64,000 nt of DNA from Ichthyophis bannanicus (GCA_033557465.1 CM066031.1:1234149312-1234213311); one strand, 5' to 3'. Numbered from the stretch's first letter, positions 32,101 to 43,560 are shown. Notes: generated by a model not told the origin, from the sequence alone. Program-made: numbers and translations.

Positions 32101-33575
32101 CTAAACGTCTTTCTGTGTATTTTAGAAATGGCTCCATCTTTAGCAGAGCTGTTTGTAAAATGCTCTCAGAATTAAGTATGTTGCAGGCTCGACGTTTCAT
32201 TTCCAATCTCCATCTCCTATCTAAAACGTGCCTTCACATGCATAAGTTATCTAAATAGTGCTGACTATTTGTATTATCTACATAAATTTTGGACCTGTCC
32301 CCTGGATTGCCTCTTAGTCCGCTCTCTTTCCAGTGCATAACTTTTGGCCAGACATCAAGATGATTGACCAAAAGTTATGTCTTGGCAGGTCCCCAATTCT
32401 GAGAAAAATGGTTTATGTGCTTAAATCCAAAGTTAACTACTGGAATCCTTCTGCATAATAGCCTGAAAGAACATTTTCAAAAAGGCTCTTCCCAATTCTG
32501 CATCTATGGTCACATTCTTCTTTTGGATAAGGTCTTAAATCTTCCTAGAATGCCAAAAAAGTCTTCTCTAGTTTTGGAGGCAGCACAGTACATGTTCAGA
32601 TCCACATTTGTTTCCTTGCTTTTGAAGTGACAGTCCATACAACAACATAACTGTAATGTCTTTGATGTAGGCGAATATGATTTTAAGTACTTTTAGGGGT
32701 AAATGTTCCTTAAGGCACCTAATTGCCAAGGTAGAACTTTAGTGAAAACGTAACACAGAACCAAATGGTTTTCAAACATGAGGCATGTGTATGTTGGGCT
32801 TGAAAATTTGCTTCTCTGAATAAATGTGCATGCACACATTTAGGAAAAGAAAAAGTTGAGCATAAAGGTAGGCACATTTGATGGGGATGGGGGGTGGTAA
32901 TCAAGCAGAAAGGTGCCCATTTTATAAAGACAACTAGATGTCTACCATAAAATATCAGTACAAATCCCTACTTAAATCATGCCTACACTGCAGGTGCAGA
33001 CATTACGCCTGCTTGACAGCAGGTATAAATGTCAGCACATACTTAACGTGCATATCTTAGAAAGTATGCATGTACCTTGTGACTCCAGCCACTCTCTGCC
33101 CAAACGCCATCTCTGTGCATGCCTATTGTAAAAAACATGTCGGCTCACATCATGTGTATTTTTACTCCTGACCTAATTCTACATAAGCCCATTTACATGC
33201 CTACAACAGTGTTGTGCATAGCCTTTGAATATGTAAAGGACGGTATTTGCATGCCTTTTTATTGTGGAGGTGCATGACCTAAAGAAAGTTTGGTTAGTTG
33301 TTGTTTTAAAGAAAGTTTTTGCAATTTGTGTGTATGTTTTTGTTGTTTTGCACACTTTCATCTTCTATGCATGCTGCAACTTTTTTGCACATGCAAATTG
33401 ATTGTGCAGATGTTAATTTATAGGTATATGCACTCACAAGTGATTTGCATGCACAAAACTGGTTTATGTGCCCAGACATATGTGCACTGATGAATGCACG
33501 CTCCTACTCCTGAAGAGGTCAAGTTCAGATGTCCTATGAAAGTCTATGCACTGTTTTAGGAAGCTGAAACTTGAT
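32101..33575. other. Unassigned non-coding DNA
   Basis: No domain or repeat recognised; moderately AT-rich. Short ORFs at 32415-32630 and 33290-33490 carry no motif. Confidence 0.4.
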
Positions 33576-33945
33576 GTTTTATCTGCCTGTACTCATACCA
33601 GTTAGCGTGCCTGTTTTATCTGCTTGTACTCACACCAGATAGCGTGCCTGTTTTATCTGCTTGTACTCACACCAGATAGCGTGCCTGTTTTATCTGCTTG
33701 TACTCACACCAGATAGCGTGCCTGTTTTATCTGCTTGTACTCACACCAGATAGCGTGCCTGTTTTATCTGCTTGTACTCACACCAGATAGCGTGCCTGTT
33801 TTATCTGCTTGTACTCACACCAGATAGCGTGCCTGTTTTATCTGCCTGTACTCATACCAGATAGTGTGCCTGTTTTATCTGCCTGTACCCATACCAGATA
33901 GCGTGCCTGCTGTATCGACCTAATCAGATCCGAGAGTTTGCCTGA
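33576..33945 (+). repeat. 37-bp tandem array upstream of an L2-type LINE
   Basis: Nine full 37-bp units (starts 33576, 33613, 33650, 33687, 33724, 33761, 33798, 33835, 33872) plus a degenerate tenth (33909-33945). The unit contains GTTTTATCTGCTTGTACTC and ACACCAGATAGC. The six central units are identical, while the first and last two share variants (TGCCTG, CATACC), the usual signature of internal homogenisation. It ends about 60 bp before the LINE ORF start at 34005. Confidence 0.93.
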
Positions 33946-34004
33946 TCACATTTGAACAGATAGCCTCCCGCTTCAAACAAGTCACGGTAGGAGCAGCCAA
34001 AATT

Positions 34005-34829
34005 ATGCACCCAATCATAGTAATAGCCAGTTTCTACCTCCTCACTCGACTGCCCATTGGATCACATGCCCTTAATCCAGTCTTCAACCATATTCCAGTC
34101 CTACGGAGTGATGGGAAGAGATGGGCAGATAACCCTCACCACTTGTCAACAGAAGCCAACCACACGCTTCACCCCCACATACTGCACATCTCACTACAAC
34201 ACTCCAAAAAGCCTCACATTGAGAAACACCAGCTCCCACACTTGCTGAAGTGTGCCTTCATAAATGTCCGCTCAATCCGCAAAAAATGGCCAGTGGTCAC
34301 GGATTTAATAACCCTCCATAACCTGGACATCCTAATGATCACAGAGACATGGCAATCTGATTGCAACACTGTTCTTCTCAACCAGATGTTACCCCCCAAC
34401 TTCTCACTCCCTACCTGCCACAGAGCTAATCAGAGAGGCGGAGGAGCGCTCATCCTTTCCAAAACAGAGCTACAATTTCAAATGATCAATGCCACCAGCA
34501 CGGCCCACTTAGACACAATCAGCATAGCTAACAATCTTTGCACAATCAACCTACTCTACAGAGCACCAGTGGCATCACCAGATGACCTCTCAACAATTAT
34601 AGACCTCGCCTGCAACACCAGTAATCCACGCTCCCAAAATTGGTTACTAGGCGATTTCAACCTGCCTACACTACAAGATACCCAAGCCACAGCCTTCCTC
34701 AAAGCACTCGATGAGCTGGGATACAAACAACTAGTCAACACACCCACACACGTGAGAGGAAACAAATTGGACCTGGTCTTTGTTCACAAACATCTGTGGA
34801 AGCAACCCACAACTTGGCGATATCTATAA
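34005..34829 (+). pseudogene. LINE C endonuclease domain
   Basis: An open frame of 274 codons. It starts with a hydrophobic stretch (MHPIIVIASFYLL), then KCAFINVRSIRKKW (about residue 83), ILMITETW with the catalytic Glu (about 109), GGGALIL, the INLLYRAP block, LLGDFNLP (about 217) and GNKLDLVF (about 257). The final SDH-type block lies in another frame near 34845, so a frameshift near 34800-34829 removes it. The start is the first ATG after the array; translation could begin further upstream. Confidence 0.82.
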
Positions 34830-35459
34830 CACCAGTACCCTGGTCCGACCACAGCCTGATTAGATTTCAAATACCTGCCCACTGTCGCAGTCATAATAAC
34901 ACCAGCAGAGCTACTGTCTTCCCCAAAACATCAGCAAGATGATTCCAACCCTTTATCAAAGAGGAAATACTGGAGAAAGCCATTCCACTCCTCAACACCA
35001 CAGCCCCTAAATTGGATGAAATTATCTCTAACTGGGACAACAGCCTCAGTGCCGTCGCTCAGCTCCCAACCACGAACAAACCTCCAAAGAGACAAGAGCC
35101 CGCACCATGGTATTCCACCGAACTGTGATCATCACTCCTCCACCTGCGCAAGCTAGAGAGACGATGGCTCCGATCACGCTCCACCGAAGCACAGAATGCA
35201 TATAGCTTACACCTAAAAAAGCACTGAGAAGCATTAATGGAGAGTAGGAAGCAATTCCATATGAACTTCCTGAAGCACTCAATGAGCAAGCCACACGACC
35301 TCTTCAATATAGTGAAGACACTGACAAGAAAACCAGCCCCGGACCAACCATACATGACGCAACCACAGTTTTTTGCAGATTATCTCCAATCAAAAATGCT
35401 CCAGACTGACAAGACCACAAGTCCCACAAGCCACACTCCGTGACACAAACCAATCAACC

Positions 35460-37091
35460 CAACACCACTGACCAAATTCACCACCATATCAAAGAGAGAG
35501 ATTGAGGACACCATTGCCTCCATCAACACCACTACTGCACCAAATGACCCCTGTCCAGCGTTCTGGATAAGAGAACTATGCTGCGATCTCAGCCAGTTCC
35601 TGAATAAAATCATAGAGTAGTCATTCTCAATGGGAGCCTTCCCACAAAGGTTGAAGCATACCTGCATCAGGCCGCTGCTGAAAAACAACATACTGGAACC
35701 TTTAAAAGTCGAGTCCTTTAGACCATTTTCAAGCATCCCACTTCTCGCCAAGATAATCAAAAAGGTAATCCAATGCCAAATTCAACAACACATTAAGACT
35801 GATGCCCCTTTGGACCCATCTCAGCATGGATTCAGGGAGGCATACGGCGTAGAAACCCTCCTCACCACCTTCTTCAACACCTTATCTTCATGGATATCGC
35901 AGCGGCTTTTGACTCTGTAAGCCACGAGCTACTCCTGGGACATCTTGAGGAAAAGGGAATACAGGGCACAGCTCTAAGCTGGTGCAAATCCTACCTGTCC
36001 AACAGATTGCAGCACGTGAGAACTGGCACCAAAACATTGGAACCATTCCTACAAAAACAAGGTGTGCCTCAGGGGTCCTCGCTATTGGCATTGATGTTTA
36101 ACATATACATGCAACCCATCTGCGCCATTATCTGCTCATTTAATGTCTCCTGCCTGGTATACGCAGATGATGTTCTACTATACATGCCATTTGCCACAGA
36201 CCAGCCAGACTTCTCCCCTCTAACAAGCTGCTTCAACGCAGTTGCTGACTGGCTTCATATGCAAAATCTCTGGATAAACCATAACAAGACAGACGTCCTC
36301 TTCATCACAAGGAACCAAGGATTCACCCCCTCCCCACCCTCCTTAAAGGTGACGAACGCTGAGCTGATAACCAAATCGAAAATCTGATACCTAGGTGTGA
36401 CCCTGGACCAACGGCTGGACATGAAAACCCATGTAAGTAACACAGTCAAGACAATATATCATAAAATACGTACACTACAGCATCTACGACCTCTACTGGA
36501 CCCCGATGACTTTCGAACAATCTATCAAGCCCTAGTAACTTCACACTTTGATTACACCAATGCAATCCTATACGGACTCCCCCAAACATCACTGAACCCA
36601 CTCCAGCTTGCAATCAATGCAGCCGCTAGAGTTCTATATGGAGTCTCAAGAATGGACCACATTACACCAACCCTGAAGAAACTCCACTGGTTATCAATCC
36701 ATGGCAAACTACATTACAAGATCCTAGTATTGACCTTTAAAGCCATAAACAATCAACTCTCCACCTCCATCTCCGAGCTAATCCACCTCACACCCCCAAA
36801 CAGACTCAGAAGATCGGCAGCTGTCAATACATTGATAATTCCAAAGGAAACAATGAAGTGCACCCAGGCGACATCTAATAGGGCCTTCATGTTCTATGCA
36901 CCCAGACATTGGAATGCCCTCCCACACCCATCCGAGCAATCACCGACCTGGCCCAATTCAGGAAGGCACTGAAGCACCACCTATTCATACAGCACTACCC
37001 TGAGATCAGCCCCAAAGATCAATCTGCAAACACTTTCACTAATCACCTTGACTCTCCCAATAGCGCACCCAGCACATTGGAGGGCAACTAG
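35460..37091 (+). pseudogene. LINE C reverse transcriptase
   Basis: RT blocks in order: KHTCIRPLLK and ESFRPFSSIPLLAKIIKK (35645-35765), HGFREAYGVETLL (35825-35865), DIAAAFDSVSHELLL (35893-35937), GVPQGSSLLALMFNIYMQP (36062-36118), YADDVLLY (36159-36182), LGVTLDQRLDMKTHV (36391-36435), then the C-terminal DHITPTLKKLHWLSIHGK block (36655-36708). A small deletion just before motif A (near 35885) shifts frame, a stop lies at 36385-36387, and another shift occurs near 36925. Catalytic Asp residues are encoded. Confidence 0.85.
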
Positions 37092-37301
37092 CCACACCAA
37101 TGCAACTCCAAGTAGACTTCAGGTGTATAGTATATTTATTAGTGTAAATAATTTGTAGAAAGTTACCCCAGTTATGTCCAAATTATAATCCCTGTTTACT
37201 GTAAATACAATGCAGCCCCGACTGCATTGTATAAGGTTCTGTTAAATGTACACCGCACTGATGTGAATAGCATGGTATAGAAGAGACGTTAAATAAATAA
37301 A

Positions 37302-38158
37302 TGTACCTGCATATGGCTGCCTTATGTAGGCTAACTCTGTTTGTATCCTTGTTATAAGTGGCTTTAGAGACAAATGTGCCAATCATTTTGTTCTAGAGAC
37401 ACAAAACAGGACCACTGTTTAGTACATCAGGTCTTATGTCTTTGTGTTGCCACTGCCTTGGGGTATTCATGCTAAAGTTTCTCCTACTTTGTCTCCCTCC
37501 TAGTAGTAGGAGTGTTCGCTGCCAATGCTGATGCTGCCTTTCTTCTCTCCCTGCACTTTTTTTGTAGTGGTCTGTGTGTGTGTGTGCTGGAGTGGGGGGA
37601 GGGAGGGTGTGAGGAGAGTTTAGTTCAGTATGCTGTACCATGATTCTCCTCTGTTCTCCTCCTTCCATCCCTGTGTCATTGAAATCAGCTTATTTAGTGT
37701 GCCACTGCTGTTAATTATGGCTTTTATGTGCTGGCTGTTTAATAAAGGAAAAAATCATCAAAAACCCAATTTCTTGTTCTGCCATCTGGAAAGCCCTCTT
37801 GCGTTGGGGCCCATCAGCAGCACAGAGATGCTGATGAAACCTTTTGTTGGCTTATTTTCTCTCAGGGAGAAATTAGTTCCATTACCCAAGTTAGGGAGCA
37901 AAATATATCCTCTGTGCCAGTATGCTAGCCAGTACTATATGCTTGCAATAGCCGTTTCTTAACCAAAAATCAGATTGCTGGGCTACACTTAGTTTAAACT
38001 ACTTGTTCTTTCCTTAAGACTGCTCATCTGTCATTAGCAACATTTTCAACATGATTTTCCTTTCTTCAGGCTGTACTTTGTGAAAGAACAAGCTGAAAAC
38101 TGTACACTTGCAGTGAGACACACTGGCACATTTCCTCCATTAGCTGAATCAGGTATGT
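37302..38158. other. Unassigned non-coding DNA
   Basis: No gene recognised. A (GT)n tract of about 14 bases is at 37570-37583. An ORF at 37630-37962 lacks motifs. Confidence 0.4.
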
Positions 38159-38530
38159 AGGATGTACATGTTTGTGTCATGGGGAGTGTCAGGGGATGTA
38201 TGGACATGTGTGTGTATGTGTCATGGGGCATTTCGGGGGGTACATGCACATGTGTATGTCATAGGAATGTTGGGGTGCATGTGTTTGTGTATTGTGTGTA
38301 TGTATGTGTGTGCATATCATGGGTAATGGTGGGGCATGCGTGTGTGTGTGTGTTTGTGCATGTGTTTTGGCAGCTCTGTGCATGTATATGCATTGGAGGT
38401 TGTGTGTGCTTGTGTGTGTTAGAGTGTGTGGTGGAGGCTGTCTGTGTGTTGGACAGGGGCAATGGGTGTGTGTGTATGTGTCAAGGGTGGCTTTGTGTCC
38501 AAGTGTGTTCGAGTGGTATCTGTGTATGTG
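38159..38530. repeat. TG-rich minisatellite
   Basis: Imperfect units mixing TGTGTGTATGTGTCATGGGG and GTGCATGTGTTTGTGT run for about 370 bp. Long frames on both strands across it (Cys/Val-rich plus, His/Thr-rich minus) are artefacts of the alternating composition. Confidence 0.75.
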
Positions 38531-38824
38531 CATTTCCCCTGTCCACCTATATCTACTCCTTGTCCCTCCCACCTTCTTGAACTACTCCCCCTTCCTATCC
38601 TTCACTGTCCTTTCTTGCTGTTTTTCTCTTTTTCCTCTACTCACCCATTCACTCTACTTCCACTGCTATCCGACCTTGCACGCTCTCAAACCTTTCCTCC
38701 CTTCCTTACCTTCTCCCTTAATGCATTCATCACCTCTTCTCCTTTTCTCCCTAACCTTGCCCATTCCTTTATGCTTCACCTCTCTTCTCCTATCCTCTTC
38801 TAGCATAGCCCCTTAAGCTCTACC
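38531..38824. repeat. Pyrimidine-rich (CT) low-complexity tract
   Basis: About 300 bp of CCTT, CTTCTCC and TTTCTC strings, leading directly into the A-rich 3' tail (minus strand) of the L1 element. Confidence 0.7.
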
Positions 38825-39719
38825 CCTTTCTTTCTTTCTTTTAATTTTATTTTGTTTTTTTATAACATTTTCCAATTGCCAACAACAAACCCACAGAGAA
38901 GCGAACGCAAGAGCTAACAGGTTAAGCTACCTCCTCCCTCCCCCCCCCCAATGGCCAATAAGCTACTCCCTTCCCTTTATCCCACATATTTCTGCACAAA
39001 GGGTTCCCAAAACTTATCAAACTTCACAATTGTGTCACAAGGGATTGTTGTCAAGCGCTCCATCAGTTAAATGCTGTGTGAGAATGCCTGCCAAGCTGTC
39101 ACCATAGGCACATGAACCACCTTCCAGTGCAGCACAATCTTGCACCATGTCGCTGTTCCACACATGCATACCAGCTTCCTTTTAGCTCTCTACTAACCCA
39201 GATCCTCCTAGCCCAACAAGACCACTGCTAAATCCCATTCCACCTGCACCCCGACTAAATCTCTAATTGCTCCTCATACCCCATCCCAAGAAAAGTAGGA
39301 GACATGCATAGTCCCACCACATAGGTTGATATGTTCCCTGCTGCCCACACCCTCTCCAGCAAGTGGGCAGGTACCCTGGAATAATTTAACTCAAATGCTC
39401 AGGGGTTAAGCACCAGCGGTAGAGTACCTTATAACCATTTTCCAAATACCAGGCCGAAAGTGGCCCTTTCTCCAGGTTCTTTAAGATCCTCTTCCAATAT
39501 TTATCATCCCAACTCCCCCCACATCACTTTCCCACTGGGCCTGAAAGTTCACTTTCATGCCCCCAATACCCCCAACAACAAATAGAGCTTGGAAGTAGCA
39601 CGATGATGTTCTGTGGAGTACCAACAAATACACTCAAAATCTGTTGGGCCACTCTCAATTACTGACCCCCGGGTCTTGCTGCCCAACCAATGCTTAAGTT
39701 ATAAATAACCATACCTAGC

Positions 39720-40615
39720 TCAATGTCCCAACCCATATCTCCTATAAATCCTCAGAAGAATCCATCTCTCCTTCTGGACAGAGCTGGAGGACCATGGGTG
39801 AGATCCTGTCTTTTCCAAAGTTAAAATAATGGGTCCACCAGAGCCAGGGGGAAAGCAGGTTTGTAGCGAATAAGCTGTAACAAAGACACCGCTCACTGCA
39901 ATCATTGGCAGCTGGGTGACCTGCGTGACAAATGGGCTATCTACATCCACCCCCAGCCCTGAGCCACATGCTAAATATTTCAGAGGAACCTGCCCCCGCA
40001 CCATAATACTCAAGCGGGACCCATTTTTCCCTCCCCCCTCACCAACCCACTATAGTTACCAGCTGTGCTGCAAGATAGTACCATTATAAATTTGGGAAGG
40101 CTAGTCTCCCCTTTGCTTTGGGATGGTAAAGAACTGACCTCACCACCCTAGGAGGACAGGAACGCCAAGTATACTGAAAAGGTTTACATTGAAGGCACTC
40201 TAATTCCCCCTGAGGTATGACCACCAACAATGTCTGAAAATAATAAAGCAAGTGGGACAAGACTGTCATCTTCACACTTGCAATGCAACCCAACCAGGAG
40301 AAGGGCAGAGACCTCCAATGCTACAGCTCCTGTTGGAGCTCCCTCCATAGCAAGGGGTAATTTAGCCAATAGTGTTTAGTTACCTCAGGATCTAATTTCA
40401 CTCCCAAATAGATCAAATGCCCGGGTGCCCACTTAAATTTAAAGGTGCCTCGCACAAAATCCTCCTGCTCCTGTGGGACCGTAATATTGAGATCCTCCAT
40501 TTTATCTAAATTAATGTAGAACCCAGACACTCGCTGATAACTAGCAAGCTCGCGTTGGAACCCCTGTAGTGATGACATGGGTCTTGCAACATCAACAGGA
40601 CATTGCTCTCATGGA
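39720..40615 (-). pseudogene. L1 ORF2 RT C-terminal remnant
   Basis: Begins at a degraded (F/Y)ADDVLLML box near 40610 where the catalytic residues read differently (ESN). It continues FQRELASYQRVSGFYINLDK (40560-40505), the HLIYLGVKL block, PLLWRELQ, then in another frame the LPFSWLGCIASVKM-type block and SHLLYYFQTL, and PKAKGRLAFPNL ending near 40084. Weak similarity continues to 39720. This order is diagnostic for L1/Tx1 RT thumb and C-terminal regions. Confidence 0.78.
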
Positions 40616-40619
40616 AGAC

Positions 40620-41302
40620 CGCCAAGGCAAACAGGAACTGCCAGAAGTATCTGATCCCCAAGTCTTAAAGCTTCTTGGTAATGTCCCGTAAATCCTTTCT
40701 TCTCCTCAGGATAGCAGGGGACAGGTCCTCAAAATTTTCTAGTTTATAGGAGTCTCATAACAGTAGTCTTTGTGGTGAGCCTTAACCAACACCTGCTTCT
40801 TCTGTGAAAAGTGATGAAAACAGGCCACAATCTGAAGGCAAATTCATCCACGGGGGGCCCAGAGCTCTGTAAGTGTGATCCAATTTCACTGCTGGACCGT
40901 CCCTGTCCTCCTCCCAGAGGCCAACCAGGATCTTAGGCACCACCTCCGTGCTCTTCGCATATTAGGCCAACTCCGGCAGACCATAGAACCACAAGTTGCT
41001 CCTGCGGCTGCGGTTTTCTAGATCTTCAAGCTTGTCAACTAGCTCACTTCCTTAAGCTGTTGCACCATTCATTCCAGATCATGGATATACTCTCCCTGCT
41101 CCTCTTGCTGATTCTTGATGCTCTCCACTCTCCTGCCCATAGTCTGTAGCTCATGGCACAGCTCAGTAGACAGAACTGCAATGTCTCCCCACACTGAGAC
41201 CAGCTCTTTGTTTAAATCCTTGAGCCAGCTTCTGAACTCACCTGGGGTCAGCTGTCCATCATCTTCTGAGTCGGATCCACTCTCCCAACCACATGGGTTC
41301 AC
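40620..41302 (-). pseudogene. L1 ORF1 (RNA-binding protein) remnant
   Basis: The minus-strand reading opens with an acidic N-terminus (GSDSEDDGQL), then a heptad-rich coiled-coil stretch (residues about 25-77), stops near 41069, and continues with LEDLENRSRRSNLWFYGLPE, the L1 ORF1 RRM entry motif, at about 41030-40970. Later blocks include LDHTYRALGPP and, near 40720, LRRRKDLRDITKK, matching the C-terminal domain that ends in a GIRYxW block at about 40660. Multiple stops and frame changes. Confidence 0.75.
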
Positions 41303-41344
41303 GAGCTGAAGGCCTGTGCCGACTCCATCAGTGCCATTTTGCCT

Positions 41345-42017
41345 GCTTCCTTTTTAGCACCGAAGCTCACTCAAACACAAACTCATGCAAGTCCGAGATG
41401 TGCTTTTTCCCTGCCATCTACTGCAGGGCAATCCCCACAGCTCTCACATGTTCACTGCTGCATTGATCGGGGCTGCAATGTGGCAAATCTTAGCAATTAC
41501 CACCACGGGGGTCTGGAGCGCTAGTCCACTGCCGCCATCCCAGTAGGTAATGTCACTTCCTTTTCCCCTTTATTTCTTTTTAAATCTGCCCCTTCCGTTA
41601 GACTCTGCCCTCTCATTTGTTCCCTTCTTTCAGCATTGCCCTTCTTGTCTTTAGGCTGCAGCCCTGCTGTTTTGGCTGGTGGGACCTGGGGATTCCTGTC
41701 AGGGGAGTGTAAGTAAGTTTGTTTCTGCATGCTAACACGCATGCTAAAACAAATATGTGTAAGGACAGACAAAAGTCTATCCAGCTGGCTGGACCCTTGA
41801 CAGTAGGCACTATGCTTAAGCAAAACATGCCTAAAAATGTAATAGATCAGCAATGTTTTATGATGTTTCTTGGGAAGCTTCTTAAATTATACAAGCATTA
41901 GTATATTGGGGAAAAATGCTGTTTTTGGGCTCCAAAAGGTGAATATGTGTGAAGATTTGGGTTTTACTAAATAGCAACAGGGTAAAAAAGATTTCTACTG
42001 AGGCACCACGCAGGGTA
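41345..42017. other. Unassigned non-coding DNA
   Basis: May include the 5' UTR of the adjacent L1, which starts near 41340 on the minus strand. No promoter motif was recognised. Short ORFs at 41521-41853 have no domain. Confidence 0.35.
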
Positions 42018-42110
42018 TTTAAAAAAATATTTATTTATTTTACTGCGGGATTTTGTATACCACCATTCACACAAAATAGCCATCAAAACAGTTTACAATA
42101 ATCCAATGTA
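42018..42110 (-). mobile_element. LINE/SINE 3' end fragment
   Basis: On the minus strand it reads ...GTAAACTGTTTTGATGG..., GGTGGTATACAAAATCCC and then an AAATAAATAAAT tail, resembling the ends of L2-type elements and class III SINEs. Too short to classify further. Confidence 0.45.
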
Positions 42111-42132
42111 ATCAGAACAAAATAAACACTAT

Positions 42133-42619
42133 GGGCCCGATATTCAAAAGGCATTTACATAGTTTACAGCCCAATAAACAGTGTAAATGCCTTAAATCGG
42201 GATATTCAACAGCATTTACACGATTAGTGCCATTGAATATCCCCTTCTAACTCCCCTACGTACCTTGATGCTATCCTGTTAGCATTAAGGTGTGTTGGGG
42301 GGTTCTGAGGTGGAGCGGAGGTGGCAACAAGTGATAACCAGGCAGCAGCAATATTGCATGCTGCCCGATTAGTGTTCTTTGCCTTAAAGATAGGCCAGTA
42401 AAACCCTTGCCTATCTTTTGGTGCAGGAGCTAACCGGGCAACATGCAATATCGCTGCTGTCCAGTTACCTAATGTGGCTTTCGTTGAGTGTGGCAATCCC
42501 GGGATATTCAATGCTGGGGCCGCATATGACCCCGATATTGAATATCTTGGGTTAAGGGTCGGCGGGCAGGGCTATGCACTGTAGAGACACATAGCCCGCC
42601 CTACTCAATATCGGACCCT
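42133..42619. mobile_element. Fold-back (MITE-like) element, copy 2
   Basis: Ends GGGCCCGATATTC at the left and CAATATCGGACCC at the right, flanked by TAT on both sides. The interior carries AACCAGGCAGCAGCAATATT near 42345 and the inverted counterpart AACATGCAATATCGCTGCTG near 42440, in the same format as copy 1 (25697-26166). It may hairpin over most of its length. No coding capacity. Confidence 0.72.
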
Positions 42620-42774
42620 ATATCAACAGCTACAATAGGTTGGGTATGAGTAGCATAAAAAATACCTAAAATCAAACATGTGGATAGGTCATACATAAGG
42701 AAAAGGAAAACAAAACATTAACATAGACCAGCCACATGTCCTATTGGTCAGTTAATTGTGTATCCGTCGCATTT

Positions 42775-43560
42775 GCTCTGATGATCAAGATTTTCGGAAT
42801 CATGCTAAAGTACTGTCTTCTAAACTGCAGCAATGGGAATACCATAAAAAATTATTCATTGTGCGTATTTGAGAGTTAAGTTTGCTAACCGGTCCCTTCT
42901 ATTGCATCATCAACATAAAGACAAAATGGATAAACAAGAAGTGGTGTTGCAACACTCGGATAAAGCACAAATGATTGCACACAGCACATATACATATTGT
43001 CATTTACTGGCATTGCATATGGTCTTTCAAAAGGTCCATGTAGAGCATTCAAATGAGCAAACAGTTTAAAAGATTTATTGATACATACAGATTTTTTCTT
43101 GACAGTGCCCTTCTTGCCCACGATTTGGACATAATAGATCTTGTGGGCACTGTGGCATATGTGCACAATCTTTGGGTATCCATAAGTGGTTGAATCCCTA
43201 AACTAATACCATTTATAAGTTATGTCATATTACAGACTACCAGAGTGAATGGGTCGTCTACGTTATTATTTGCCCTTGTTCCAAGGTGTATGAAGGTCAT
43301 ACATGCCGCAAGGTGAAGACATGGTTAGCGAAACATAAATCTCGCCTGGAAACCCAGACACCTACGGCACCTATTGTCTAATATTGCATGGATTTCCATC
43401 ATGAATGACATCAGCTGCATTGGTTCATTATTGATTGTATTGATGTGAATTGTGGGGGGGGGGGGGCGATGCTTTGTTGCGCCTCACATGCTTGGAACAA
43501 AAATGGATATTTACGGTGAACTCAGTGCAGCCTATCGGCCTAAATGAATCTCTGGATTAG
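42775..43560 (+). pseudogene. Penelope-like element remnant: RT C-terminus, linker zinc knuckle, GIY-YIG endonuclease
   Basis: With frame corrections: FRNHAKVLSSKLQ (RT thumb-like) near 42795, a QFKRFIDTYRF-type block near 43064, then CPSCPRFGHNRSCGHCGICA (43107-43166), a CxxC/HxxC linker knuckle. This is followed by WVVYVIICPCSKVYEGHT (43251-43304), which fits the GIY-YIG core, and KHKSRL. The end reads LLRLTCLEQKWIF and GLNESLD with TAG at 43558-43560, the typical C-terminus. Stops and a G11 run at about 43456 disrupt it. EN(+) Penelope-like elements are the only common retroelements with this order. Confidence 0.75.

Larger units (their letters stand above)
33946..37301 (+). mobile_element. 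L2-type LINE 'C', nearly full length
   Basis: Contains a leader, an endonuclease domain, RT and a 3' UTR with an 11-bp perfect hairpin (37205-37215 with 37222-37232) and a TAAATAAATAAATG tail at 37289-37301. Same family as LINE B. If the tandem array at 33576-33945 belongs to it, the element is about 3.7 kb. Several stops and frameshifts (34829, 35128, 35226, 35442 and others) inactivate it. Confidence 0.87.
38825..41340 (-). mobile_element. L1-clade LINE, internally deleted
   Basis: On the minus strand: ORF1 at about 41302-40620, then directly the RT catalytic region of ORF2, then its C-terminal segments, and an A-rich tail at about 38870-38825 (AAAAAAACAAAATAAAATT with AAAG units). The endonuclease and the first half of RT are missing, so about 2 kb was lost between ORF1 and RT motif C. 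Poly(A)-type tail and ORF1 identify the L1/Tx1 group. Confidence 0.8.

Noticed and set aside
33576..33945. Possible CRISPR-like array
   Set aside because: Units are directly adjacent 37-bp tandem repeats with no spacers, in a vertebrate-type genome.
38189..38816. Overlapping long ORFs across the TG/CT-rich region
   Set aside because: Alternating TG composition opens frames on both strands; no motif.
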